Assembly: GCF_017255295.1 (NCBI RefSeq)
Contig: NZ_JAFKDE010000014.1
Span: 27,620 to 91,619 of the forward strand
Direction of reading: 5' to 3'
From: Nitratireductor aquimarinus
Lineage (GTDB): Bacteria > Pseudomonadota > Alphaproteobacteria > Rhizobiales > Rhizobiaceae
DNA length: 64,000 nt
Shown here: one piece after another, positions 45,715-54,287 of the stretch
Numbering within the stretch: the first letter of the stretch is position 1
How the letters are laid out: every line of letters starts with the position of its first letter
Notes under the pieces: generated by a model
Told to the model about the DNA's origin: nothing
What the model saw: only the letters and a program-made list of their open reading frames with translations
Database searches by the model: none
Made by a program: the position numbers and the translations under genes

Positions 45715-47286
45715 TTACTCGGAGACGTGCGTCAGCCAGTGGCGGACCTTGTTGTCCGCAGCCTGCGCGATCTTGTCGATCTTCTTGTCCATCACCCACG
45801 CCATGGGCTGCTGGTGCAGCGGGAGCATAACGATCTCTTCCTTGACCAATTCAAGCGCGCGGGTCTGTAGATCAAGCCGCTTTTCCCGATCCATTTCAGT
45901 CGATGCCTGTTCGATCAGGCTATCGATTTCCGGGTAGCTCCAGCCGCCCCAGTTGAACACGCCGGCGGTGTCAGACCTGGACTTGATCATCTGAACGAGG
46001 ATCGAATAGCTGTCCAGCATCGGCTCATTGGCCCAGCCGATCAGATAGACATCAGCCTTGCCACCGGTACGCTTCGGCGCCTGAGCGGCGGTCGGTGCGA
46101 TGTCGAGCTGAGGCTTGAACCCGCCACGGCTGAGCATGTTGACAATGCCCTGGCAAAGCTCTTCCTCGTTAACGTAGGCGTCGGTCGTGCAAACCAGCGT
46201 GAACGGGTAATCGGCTGCACCGGCCTCCTGCAGGAGCCTGCGGGATTGCTCTGGATCATACAGGTAGGGCGTGTCCAGTTCAGTGGAGTAACCAGGAATG
46301 TCCGGCGCTACGATCGTTCCGGCAGTCCGCGACTTGCCGCGCATGATGCGCTGCTGGATGAGTTTCGGATCAAGCGCGTGGGCGAACGCCTGGCGCACGC
46401 GCAGGTCGTTGAACTTGTTCTCCGAACCATTGTCCAGGGTCGGCTTGCGGTTGAAGCCGAGCATGACCGTGCGAAGGTTTGTGCGCTCCATGACCTTCAG
46501 TTCGGGCTGCGCGGAAAGGCGCGGCACATCCTGCGCCGGCGCTTCCTCGCTGAAGTCGATCTCGCCGGAGAGAAGTGCGGCCACGCGGGTCGCGGCAGAG
46601 GTGATCGGCACGAACTCGATGCGATCGATGTTGTGGGCCGCCTCATCCCACCAGTTTTCGTTCACGAGAAGGACCGTTTTGCTATCCGGAACACGGCTTT
46701 CCAGCCTGAAGGGACCGGTGCCGTTGGTATGATAAGTGGCGTAGCCCTCGATCTGTGCGCCGACATCCGTTGGCTTTTCGGAATCGTTGTCGACCAGCCA
46801 GCCCGCATCGAAGATGTGAATGTTTGTCAGGTCGTTGAGCAGGAGCGGATACGGGCCGGTCATTTCGATATCGACCGTGTAATCGTCCACCTTTTTCGAC
46901 GACTTATAGGCTGGCAGATTTCCGCGCAGCGGCGAAACCGGATCACTGACACGCTTCAGCGAGGCCAGAACGTCGTCGGCCGTGAATTCAGCGCCATCGT
47001 GAAATGTCACGCCCTCGCGCAGATGAAAACGCCAAACCGTGTCCGAAACCTGCTCCCAGGACGCGGCCAGTGCGGGCTCGATCTGAAGATCGGCGTCGTA
47101 GCGAACCAGCCCCTCATATACGTGATTCAGAAAGGAAAGCGTGTAGCTGTCGCCATAGGAATATGGGTCCAGCGAATAGATATCCCGCGCGGCGCCCCAT
47201 TTCAGGGTCTCCGCCGACGCCACTCCGGTCAAGGCTCCGCTCAAGCCCAGGGCAATGGTCGCCGCCACTCCGATTTGCTTCAACAT
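45715..47286 (-). CDS. ABC substrate-binding protein, family 5 (second of two tandem copies)
   Basis: A 523-residue periplasmic binding protein. The signal peptide ends TGVASA|ETL. The mature start LKWGAARDIYSLDPYSYG parallels that of the next binding protein upstream, and both share SLKRVSDPVSPLRGNLP-like and NTNGTGPF-like segments along the whole length, so they are paralogues. It has FRLRE-type and FHDGAEFTADDVLASL motifs of the DppA group. Its own promoter (47554-47581) and operator B lie upstream. AGGAG precedes the ATG by about 12 bases. Confidence 0.92.
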   Translation of the reverse strand: MLKQIGVAATIALGLSGALTGVASAETLKWGAARDIYSLDPYSYGDSYTLSFLNHVYEGLVRYDADLQIEPALAASWEQVSDTVWRFHLREGVTFHDGAEFTADDVLASLKRVSDPVSPLRGNLPAYKSSKKVDDYTVDIEMTGPYPLLLNDLTNIHIFDAGWLVDNDSEKPTDVGAQIEGYATYHTNGTGPFRLESRVPDSKTVLLVNENWWDEAAHNIDRIEFVPITSAATRVAALLSGEIDFSEEAPAQDVPRLSAQPELKVMERTNLRTVMLGFNRKPTLDNGSENKFNDLRVRQAFAHALDPKLIQQRIMRGKSRTAGTIVAPDIPGYSTELDTPYLYDPEQSRRLLQEAGAADYPFTLVCTTDAYVNEEELCQGIVNMLSRGGFKPQLDIAPTAAQAPKRTGGKADVYLIGWANEPMLDSYSILVQMIKSRSDTAGVFNWGGWSYPEIDSLIEQASTEMDREKRLDLQTRALELVKEEIVMLPLHQQPMAWVMDKKIDKIAQAADNKVRHWLTHVSE

Positions 47287-47553
47287 TGGTTTGTTCCACT
47301 CCTAGAGAGTTGCGCCTCCTTGACGGAGGTCTGCTTCGCTTCAACCCACCGGAAATCGTGGCCAACCACGAGGGATGCGTCTCACGATTGCGAAAGCGCA
47401 ATCCGGCAGGACAGGAATTTCAGGAAGCGACTGCCGCGCATGCGACCGGTTGAACGCCCCGGCAGTCCAGAAAACCCCACTTGGGGGGCCTCTTCTGCGG
47501 CCGCCACGTTACTCTCCCGTCTGAACGCATTGCCTCCCGTCAGACCCATAGGC

Positions 47554-47581
47554 ATTATGGAGGAGGCCAGAATTGTGTCAA
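47554..47581 (-). promoter_or_regulatory. sigma-70 promoter candidate for the nearer binding-protein gene
   Basis: On the leftward strand TTGACA (47581-47576) and CATAAT (47559-47554) are 16 bases apart. Operator candidate B lies four bases upstream of the -35 box. The start codon is about 270 bases downstream. Confidence 0.6.
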
Positions 47582-47585
47582 CTAT

Positions 47586-47597
47586 ATTGTCTACAAT
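47586..47597 (-). promoter_or_regulatory. operator candidate B, ATTGTAGACAAT
   Basis: Perfect ATTGT/ACAAT inverted repeat, same form as sites A and C. On the leftward strand it is followed by ATAG and TTGACA; at site C the corresponding bases are ATAA and TTGACA, so operator and -35 box keep the same relative position. Confidence 0.72.
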
Positions 47598-47658
47598 TTT
47601 TCCCGAATCTAAGATTGAAAATGTCGACAAACATGCAACCAAACCCTCGAAGCCGGGC

Positions 47659-47723
47659 GGCACAGCGCAAGAAGAAGGGCGCTTCATCGGAGAGATGAAA
47701 CGCCCTTCTTCTTGCGCTGTGCC
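47659..47723 (-). repeat. long hairpin directly after the first binding-protein gene
   Basis: Arms 47659-47687 and 47695-47723 pair over 29 bases with one mismatch that becomes G-U in the leftward transcript; the outer 23 bases are perfect. The loop has seven bases. It begins nine bases after the stop at 47732 in the direction of transcription. No T-run follows, so it is likelier an mRNA-stabilising or attenuating hairpin than a full terminator. Confidence 0.8.
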
Positions 47724-47731
47724 TGGGGCCG

Positions 47732-49294
47732 TTACTCGGCCATGCGTGTCAGCCAATGGCGCGCTTTGTTGTCGGCCCGGAAGTCGACGTCCTGCACCGT
47801 GTCCATCATGGCCCAGGCGATGGGCTGCTGATGAAGCGGTATGAGAAGAGTATCATCCTTTGCGATCTTCAAAGCTGCCTCTTCCAAGGCGAGACGTTTC
47901 TCATTGTCCGGTTCCTGTGCCGCCTTACCGACCAGCTCGTCGATCTCGGGATAGCTCCAGCCACCGTAGTTAGATACGCCGGTCGACTCGCTACGCGTGG
48001 AAAGAATCTGAGAAAGCAAGGAGTAGGCATCCAGCGTCGGCTCGTTTGCCCAACTCATATTGAACATGTCCGCCTTGCCGTTGGTTCTTTTGGGAGACTG
48101 CACCGCACGCGGCCCCATATCAATGGTCGGCTTGAACCCCACGCGCTCCAGCATATTCGCGATGCCGGTGCAGAATTCCTCTTCGTTGATGCTCTCATCG
48201 TTCATGCACATATAGTTGAACGACAGTCCTTCCTGCCCCGCTTCGGCAAGAAGCGCCTTCGCCTTTTCCGGGTCTGCCGGCTCGTAAACATCGAGCGCCT
48301 TGGCATAGCCAGCGACCTCCGGTGCGATCAGGGAACCGGAAGGACGCGCCAGCTTTCGCATCACCTTGGCATTAATCAGGTCACGATCGATTGCCGCTTC
48401 CACAGCCTGACGGACGCGGATGTCGTTGAACGGGTTCGGGCGGCCATCTTCCAGCGTTTCGCGGCGGTTGAACCCGACAAAAACGGTGCGCAGCTCGGTT
48501 CGCTTGTTAACCTGAATGTCCGGCGCAGCCTCAAGACGCGGCAGATCCTGGATTGGTGCAGAATCGACCAGATCGACCTCACCCGAAAGGAGCGCGGCAA
48601 CTCGGGTGGCCGGCGATGCAATGGGCATGAACTCGATGCGGTCGAGATTGTGCTTCTTCTCATCCCACCACTGATCGTTGACGACCAGGATCGTCTGGCT
48701 GTCCGGCACCCGGCTTTCCAGTTTGAACGGCCCCGTGCCATTTGTGTTGTGCGTGGCATAACCTTCGACATTGGATGCGAGGTTCGTGGGCTTTTCGCTA
48801 TTATGCTCCTTCAGCCATTCGCCACTGAACATGAAGATGTTCGTCATGTCGTTCAGGAACAGGGATGTCGGCGCAGAGACTTCGATATCAACCGTGTAAT
48901 CGTCGACTTTCTTGATGCCAGCATAAAGCGGGATGTTGCCGCGCAGGGGCGATTCCGGATCGCTCACGCGCTTGAGCGAAGCGATCACATCATCCGCATT
49001 GAACGCGTCTCCGTCATGGAATTTCACACCTTCGCGGAGCGTGAAGCGCCAGTATTTATCGTCAATGAGCTCCCACTTGGTCGCAAGTGCCGGCTCGATC
49101 TGGAAGTCCGGACCATAGCGGACCAGCCCTTCATAAATGTGATTGAGAAATGCAAGGTTCGATGTCGACGCCACCGAGACGGGGTCGAGCGAATAGATGT
49201 CGGCGCGGCTGCCCCATTTAAGGGTTGCCGCACCGGCGGGCAGCGCAAGCGCCGTCACCATCAAGGCCGATAGGATTGTTCGTTTGAAGCGCAT
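47732..49294 (-). CDS. ABC substrate-binding protein, family 5 (first of two tandem copies)
   Basis: A 520-residue periplasmic binding protein with signal peptide MRFKRTILSALMVTALALPA ending AGA|ATL. The mature sequence LKWGSRADIYSLDPVSVAS, the FHDGDAFNADDVIASLKRV motif and the ending ADNKARHWLTRMAE run parallel to the paralogue downstream. GGAGG lies eight bases before the ATG at 49294, which fixes the start inside a longer frame. The gene is followed by a 29-bp hairpin and preceded by operator C. Two binding proteins with one transporter suggest two related ligands, or a duplicate under divergence. Confidence 0.92.
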   Translation of the reverse strand: MRFKRTILSALMVTALALPAGAATLKWGSRADIYSLDPVSVASTSNLAFLNHIYEGLVRYGPDFQIEPALATKWELIDDKYWRFTLREGVKFHDGDAFNADDVIASLKRVSDPESPLRGNIPLYAGIKKVDDYTVDIEVSAPTSLFLNDMTNIFMFSGEWLKEHNSEKPTNLASNVEGYATHNTNGTGPFKLESRVPDSQTILVVNDQWWDEKKHNLDRIEFMPIASPATRVAALLSGEVDLVDSAPIQDLPRLEAAPDIQVNKRTELRTVFVGFNRRETLEDGRPNPFNDIRVRQAVEAAIDRDLINAKVMRKLARPSGSLIAPEVAGYAKALDVYEPADPEKAKALLAEAGQEGLSFNYMCMNDESINEEEFCTGIANMLERVGFKPTIDMGPRAVQSPKRTNGKADMFNMSWANEPTLDAYSLLSQILSTRSESTGVSNYGGWSYPEIDELVGKAAQEPDNEKRLALEEAALKIAKDDTLLIPLHQQPIAWAMMDTVQDVDFRADNKARHWLTRMAE

Positions 49295-49371
49295 GCTGAT
49301 GCCTCCCGCTTGGTCGCTTTCAGGAACGAGTTGATGGAACACTCACGGCCAAAACAGCAATTGTCAATTAT

Positions 49372-49383
49372 ATTGTCGGCAAT
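49372..49383 (-). promoter_or_regulatory. operator candidate C, ATTGCCGACAAT
   Basis: One mismatch from the ATTGT/ACAAT palindrome. On the leftward strand ATAATTGACA follows, as at site B. It lies in the gap between the leftward binding-protein gene and the rightward amidohydrolase gene, so it may control both. The -10 for the leftward gene is poor. Confidence 0.6.
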
Positions 49384-49447
49384 TATTGTAAAAAATGTCA
49401 GCCAATGCGGCGGGTAGATTGCCGCGCAACCAAGCCGGGAGTGAGAT

Positions 49448-50926
49448 ATGAGTGAGCTTCTTCTACTGCACGGGACAATCGTCACCGTCGACGGAACCCG
49501 CCGCATCATCGAGGATGGCGGCCTCGCCATTGTTGACGACAGAATCGTCGACATCGGCGCCGCCGACGAGCTGGCGCAGCGACACGAAGGCAAGAAGGTG
49601 CTGGACTGCAAGGGCAAGATGCTGGTCCCCGGCCTGATCGACGCGCATGGCCATGCCGGTCATGCGCTGATCCGCAGCATCGGCGCCGACACCAACGCCT
49701 TGTGGATGCGCATCGTCACACCTGCCTATTATCATTATGTGACACGCGACTACTGGTATGCGGACGGGCTCGTTTCCGGCCTTGAGCGACTGCGCGCCGG
49801 CGTGACGACAGGAGCGAGCATCATCACCTCCATGCCGCGCAGCGACGATCCGGCCTTCGCCATCAATCATGCGCGCGCCTATGATGAAATCGGCCTTCGG
49901 GAGATCGTTTGTGTCGGCCCGGCGGGATTGCCCTGGCCGCAAACCGTTACGCGCTGGGAGAGCGGCCAGCCGGAACGACGCCAGATCTCCTTTGAGGAAA
50001 TGATCGAAGGAGCCGAGGCCGTCATCGACGCAGTCAATGGCAGCGGAGACGGTCGCATCAACGTCTTTCTCACGCCATTCACGATCGTGCCCTCGGTCGA
50101 GCCCTCCAACGCATCGTCCCCCGACATGGCTGTCAACCTGACGGCGGACGACCGCATGCAAGCGCGACGCGTTCGCGAAACAGCCCGGAAATGGGGCGTT
50201 CGCATTCATTCAGACGCTTTCGCAGGGCAAATACGGATGGCGTTTCAAGACAAGGAGAACGCGCTTCTGGGACCAGACGTCCACCTGCAGCACTGCTGGG
50301 GTATTTCGCATGAAGAGATCGACATTCTGGCGGAGACGGGAACCTTCGTCACCCACGCACCGCCCGGACGCTCCACCCCGATCATGGACATGATGGCGCG
50401 CGGGGTGCCGGTCGCAATCACCTCGGACGGCGCAGCGCCCAGCCGCCATTTCGATATGTTCCAGGTGGCGCGCATTGCGCAGCAGACCCAGCACATATTG
50501 CATAATCACGACCGCTATCTGCTGCCACCCGGCAAATTGTTCGAGATGATTACCATCGATGCCGCGCGCGCCATCGGCATGGATCATGAAATTGGCTCGC
50601 TGGAGATCGGCAAGAAAGCCGATATTGCCGTGATCGACATGCGCAAGCCGCATCTCACACCCAACTGGATGCCCGTCCACAGACTGGCTCATCAGGTTCT
50701 GGGCAGTGATGTGGACACGGTGATCGTGGATGGAAAAGTGCTCATGGAAGGTGGCCGCGTTCTGACGGCAGATGTGCAGTCGGCGCTCGATGAAGGCGAA
50801 AAGGAAGCCCGCGCACTGGTCGAGCGGGCGGGACTGCAAGACCACATGCACGAGCCCGGCTGGGGCAAGCTGCATCGAACATTCGAGAAACCTGTGATAG
50901 CCCCGGTTCCACCGCAGTACGATTAG
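49448..50926 (+). CDS. amidohydrolase, chlorohydrolase/deaminase type
   Basis: A 492-residue metal-dependent enzyme. H67 and H69 in GLIDAHGHAGH form the HxH pair; VRIHSDAFAG, LQHCWGISHEEID and TSDGAAPSRHFD provide the later metal and catalytic positions. The ending KADIAVIDMRKPHLTPNW is typical of the TrzA/SAH-deaminase branch, which deaminates or dechlorinates purine- and triazine-like rings. GGGAGTGAG lies before the ATG. It is divergent from the binding-protein operon and shares its control region with operator C. It is the third amidohydrolase-superfamily gene of this block. Confidence 0.88.
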   Translation: MSELLLLHGTIVTVDGTRRIIEDGGLAIVDDRIVDIGAADELAQRHEGKKVLDCKGKMLVPGLIDAHGHAGHALIRSIGADTNALWMRIVTPAYYHYVTRDYWYADGLVSGLERLRAGVTTGASIITSMPRSDDPAFAINHARAYDEIGLREIVCVGPAGLPWPQTVTRWESGQPERRQISFEEMIEGAEAVIDAVNGSGDGRINVFLTPFTIVPSVEPSNASSPDMAVNLTADDRMQARRVRETARKWGVRIHSDAFAGQIRMAFQDKENALLGPDVHLQHCWGISHEEIDILAETGTFVTHAPPGRSTPIMDMMARGVPVAITSDGAAPSRHFDMFQVARIAQQTQHILHNHDRYLLPPGKLFEMITIDAARAIGMDHEIGSLEIGKKADIAVIDMRKPHLTPNWMPVHRLAHQVLGSDVDTVIVDGKVLMEGGRVLTADVQSALDEGEKEARALVERAGLQDHMHEPGWGKLHRTFEKPVIAPVPPQYD

Positions 50927-51268
50927 TAGGATGACTCTGGTGCATGGATCCATTTTAAGGATCCATCGATGTGCGATGACATCATGTCAGGCAATGGGCG
51001 TGTGAATGCAGATGGAATTGTGATGCTGTTTTCAATTGCCGAGTGATCAGCACCACATGAGTGGCCCAGTTTGATTGTTCGTGCATGACCGGTCTTTGGT
51101 TCATCGGGACATAGGTTTCCTGCGCCGACGGCCGCCAATCCTTGAGCACTTATGGCCAGATCTTCTGCCCCTTGGCAGGCTTGCTTGCATTGGGCCTATG
51201 GCAGGCTGGCATCACTCGCCCTATCCGCTTCTCGTTCACCGGATGACCTTCGTTCTTCAGGTGCAAAA
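50927..51268. other. intergenic region between the amidohydrolase and the IS3 remnant
   Basis: About 340 bases. A small direct/inverted element ATGGATCCATTTTAAGGATC lies at 50942-50961 and could form a short hairpin after the amidohydrolase gene. No gene is recognised. Confidence 0.35.
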
Positions 51269-51488
51269 TCATCTGCGCACATCGAAAAACGGCGTCTCCT
51301 GAAGCTGTTGATCGGTCTGACGCATCAGGGCGAGGTTCATCTCGCCCTTCAACGCTTCAAGAGCGACTGTCGCCGTAAATTCCGGCGAGCGCTGCTTGCG
51401 TTTCTGCATCTCTGATCTCCTGTTCTCGAAGACCAGCAGACAACAAATCGCAGCTTACGTCAGTGTCCGCTTTCCGGGGAGCAGGTCA
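51269..51488 (-). mobile_element. decayed IS3-family element, end and truncated orfA
   Basis: On the leftward strand TGACCTGCTCCCC (51488-51476) is an IS3-type terminal end, almost identical to the end of the remnant at 33426. An orfA frame starts at 51409: MQKRKQRSPEFTATVALEAL, then KGEMNLA, the N-terminus of IS3 OrfA. After about 30 residues the similarity is lost and a stop follows at 51269, giving only 46 codons. The rest of the element is missing. Confidence 0.78.
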
Positions 51489-51504
51489 GTTTACAATGCC
51501 CCGT

Positions 51505-52725
51505 TTAGCTTGCCCCCAGACCATGCGTGCGGTGCTCCAGCGTGGCGATGATGCCGCGCAGCTCCGCCAGCCCCTTCAGGCGACCGATTGCCGGGTACCC
51601 CGGCTGGGAGCGACGTCCGAGATCGTCGAGAATGTCCTGCCCGTGATCGGGACGGAACGGAATAGACACATCCGTGCGCCCGGCGGCCCGGCGGCGCGCT
51701 TCTTCCTCCACCACGGCAGCGACAAGATCGACCATGTCCGTGCACCCGCCAAGATGTTCGGCCTCATGGAAAGAACAGGCGACCTGGTCGCTCTCACGCT
51801 GCACATTGCGCAGATGCAGGAAGTGCACCCGCTCGCCGAGCCGGCGCATCATGCCGGGCAGGTCGTTATCTGGTCTGACACCGAGCGAACCAGAGCAAAG
51901 GGTGATGCCGTTTTCCGGTACATCCACCGCATCCATCATCGCCTTGTAATCAGCTTCCGTCGACATGATCCGCGGCAGGCCGAGCAGAGGGAACGGCGGA
52001 TCGTCCGGATGACAACACATGCGGATACCCAACTCCTGCGCCAGCGGCACGACTTCTTCCAGAAATGCAATGAAATTGCCGCGAAGCTCATCCGGCGAGA
52101 TCGTCCCGTATTCGTCGAGGTGCGCCTGGAGACCGTCCAGCGTCAAACTCTCCGTTGCGCCGGGAAGACCCGAAATCACATTGCGGGTCAGCTCTTCCCG
52201 CCGCTTCGCGCCCATACCGGAAAAGCGCTCTGCCGCAGCGGCGACCACGTCTTCCGGAAAGTCTTCAACCGCGCCCGGGCGCCTCAGGATGTGGATGTCG
52301 AAAGCCGCGAAATCCACGATGTCGAAACGCATGCAGGTGCCGCCATGAGACACCCGGTAGGCGAGATCGGTGCGCGTCCAGTCAAGGATCGGCATGAAAT
52401 TGTAGCAGACGATCTCGATGCCGGCCCCGGCCAGATGGCGCAGGCTCTGCCTGTAGTTCTCGATATGCTGGCGCCAGTCGCCCTTCCGCTTCTTGATGGC
52501 CTCGGAGACCGGCAGACTTTCCACGACCTCCCAGCACAGGCCGGACGGAGAGCCGTCACGGCGCGTTCCGATCTCCCCTTGCCGCGCGGCAATGGCCTCG
52601 GGGGTCCAGACGTCACCGGTCGGCACCTGATGGAGCGCGGAAACCACGCCCTCCACCCCGGCCTGTAGCATGTCGTCCGTCGAAACCAGATCATTCGGCC
52701 CGAACCATCGCCATGTCTGTCGCAT
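51505..52725 (-). CDS. uxuA: mannonate dehydratase UxuA
   Basis: A 406-residue cytoplasmic enzyme that dehydrates D-mannonate to 2-keto-3-deoxygluconate in hexuronate breakdown. It starts MRQTWRWFGPNDLVS and has the family motifs IEIVCYNFMPILDWTRTDL, MCCHPDDPPFPLLGLPRI, LCSGSLGVRPDND and HLRNV. The length fits the family. It is the last gene of the leftward operon, 148 bases after uxaC, and ends next to an IS3 remnant. It acts on the product of UxuB. Confidence 0.95.
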   Translation of the reverse strand: MRQTWRWFGPNDLVSTDDMLQAGVEGVVSALHQVPTGDVWTPEAIAARQGEIGTRRDGSPSGLCWEVVESLPVSEAIKKRKGDWRQHIENYRQSLRHLAGAGIEIVCYNFMPILDWTRTDLAYRVSHGGTCMRFDIVDFAAFDIHILRRPGAVEDFPEDVVAAAAERFSGMGAKRREELTRNVISGLPGATESLTLDGLQAHLDEYGTISPDELRGNFIAFLEEVVPLAQELGIRMCCHPDDPPFPLLGLPRIMSTEADYKAMMDAVDVPENGITLCSGSLGVRPDNDLPGMMRRLGERVHFLHLRNVQRESDQVACSFHEAEHLGGCTDMVDLVAAVVEEEARRRAAGRTDVSIPFRPDHGQDILDDLGRRSQPGYPAIGRLKGLAELRGIIATLEHRTHGLGAS

Positions 52726-52873
52726 ACTATCCTCGTCACCCTGTCGCAGCGCCAGTGGAGCGCCGCATGCAAATGCTGGACCGCTTCATCGTTTCACGCA
52801 TGCGGTGAAGCGATCCAGGAGTTCTTGTTCACGCAATTCCCGCCGGAAAACCGATCAATGCTCGGGAAGAGCT

Positions 52874-54274
52874 CTAGAGAAACCACCGCCGCGCATTGCG
52901 GTAACAGATGTCTTCAATGATCCCCGCGGCGAGGTCATGGTCCGGGGGCATGGCCCCCTCTTCCATCCAGCCGCCCACCATGCGGCAGACAAGCCGCCGG
53001 TAGTATTCGTGCCGTGGAAAAGACAGGAAGGAGCGGCTGTCTGTCAGCATTCCGACAAAACGCGACAGAAGGCCCATCTGTGCGAGCTGCGTCAGCTGAT
53101 GCTCCATGCCGTCCAGCTGATCGTTGAACCACCAGGCCGCGCCCGCCTGCACCTTGCCCGCCGTGCTGCCGTCCTGAAAATTGCCGGCAGTCGCGGCGAT
53201 CATCGCGTTTTTCGTGGGGTCGAGGCAGTAGAGGATGGTGCGCGGCAGCTCATCCGTCCGGTCGAGCCGGTCAAGAAACGCGTTGAGAGCGCCAGCAACG
53301 GCCAGATCGTTCATGGAATCGCCGCCCGAATCCGCCCCCAGCGCGTCGAACAGACGCGTGCGCGTGTTGCGCAACGGTCCGATGTGGAGCTGCATCACAA
53401 GGTCGTGCTTCGCATAGGCACGGCCAAGCTCAACGAGCAGCGCGGTCTGGAAATCGGCAATCTCATCCTCATCCAGGGTTCCGCCATCCAGGCGCTTCCG
53501 CAGGATGGCGTCGAGACGTGCGGCCGTCGCGCACTGTCCGGCCCGCAAAACCTCAAGCCCGTGATCGCTCGCGCGGCAACCAAGCGCCACGAAACGCGTG
53601 AGCCGATTGTTCAGCGCGCCCACGAGATCGTCAAAGCGCCTTACCGGCGTCCCGCTCACGGTGGCCAGCTTTTCGACATAGGTCGCAAAGCCTTCCGCCT
53701 CGATCTTGATTGCCCTGTCGGGACGAAAGCTCGGAACCACCTTGAAAGGCAATCCCGCGTCGAGCATCGCCTCGTGATGTTCCAGCGTGTCGGTCGGGTC
53801 GTCGGTGGTGCCGACCAGTTCGACCTTCATCCGCTCCAGAAGACCGCGCGCCGAAAACGCGGGCCTCGAAAGCTGCGCATTGGCCGCTTCCCAGCATTCA
53901 TCTGCAGTGGCGGGCGAAAACACCGTGCCCTCAAGGCCGAAATAGCGCCAGAGCTCCAGGTGCGACCAGTGGTACATCGGGTTGCCGATGCATTGCGGCA
54001 TGGTTTCGGCGAACGCATCAAACTTTGCGCGCCATCCGGCCTTGCCCGTGATGCGCTCTTCCTCAATGCCCGCCCAGCGCATGAGCCGCCACTTGTAGTG
54101 GTCATGTCCGAGCCAGAGCTCGCCGATATTGTCCCAGGTGCGGTTCTCCGCAATCTCCTGCGGCGGCAGATGATTGTGATAATCGATGATCGGAAGATCC
54201 GCCGCCACTTCGTGATAAAGCCGCCGCGCCGGCTCGTTCGGCAGCAGGAAGTCCGGTCCGAGAAAAGGCTGCAT
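52874..54274 (-). CDS. uxaC: uronate isomerase UxaC
   Basis: A 466-residue isomerase converting D-glucuronate to D-fructuronate and D-galacturonate to D-tagaturonate. The amidohydrolase-like metal motif is seen as IIDYHNHLPP (H33, H35), with the family's ENRTWDNIGELWLGHDHYKW and the C-terminal SFPRHEYYRRLVCR. The ATG at 54274 starts at the conserved FLGPDFLL segment; a long upstream extension of the frame is antisense-like. It follows uxuB by 13 bases in the same operon. Confidence 0.95.
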   Translation of the reverse strand: MQPFLGPDFLLPNEPARRLYHEVAADLPIIDYHNHLPPQEIAENRTWDNIGELWLGHDHYKWRLMRWAGIEEERITGKAGWRAKFDAFAETMPQCIGNPMYHWSHLELWRYFGLEGTVFSPATADECWEAANAQLSRPAFSARGLLERMKVELVGTTDDPTDTLEHHEAMLDAGLPFKVVPSFRPDRAIKIEAEGFATYVEKLATVSGTPVRRFDDLVGALNNRLTRFVALGCRASDHGLEVLRAGQCATAARLDAILRKRLDGGTLDEDEIADFQTALLVELGRAYAKHDLVMQLHIGPLRNTRTRLFDALGADSGGDSMNDLAVAGALNAFLDRLDRTDELPRTILYCLDPTKNAMIAATAGNFQDGSTAGKVQAGAAWWFNDQLDGMEHQLTQLAQMGLLSRFVGMLTDSRSFLSFPRHEYYRRLVCRMVGGWMEEGAMPPDHDLAAGIIEDICYRNARRWFL

Positions 54275-54287
54275 TTTTCTACCCGTT

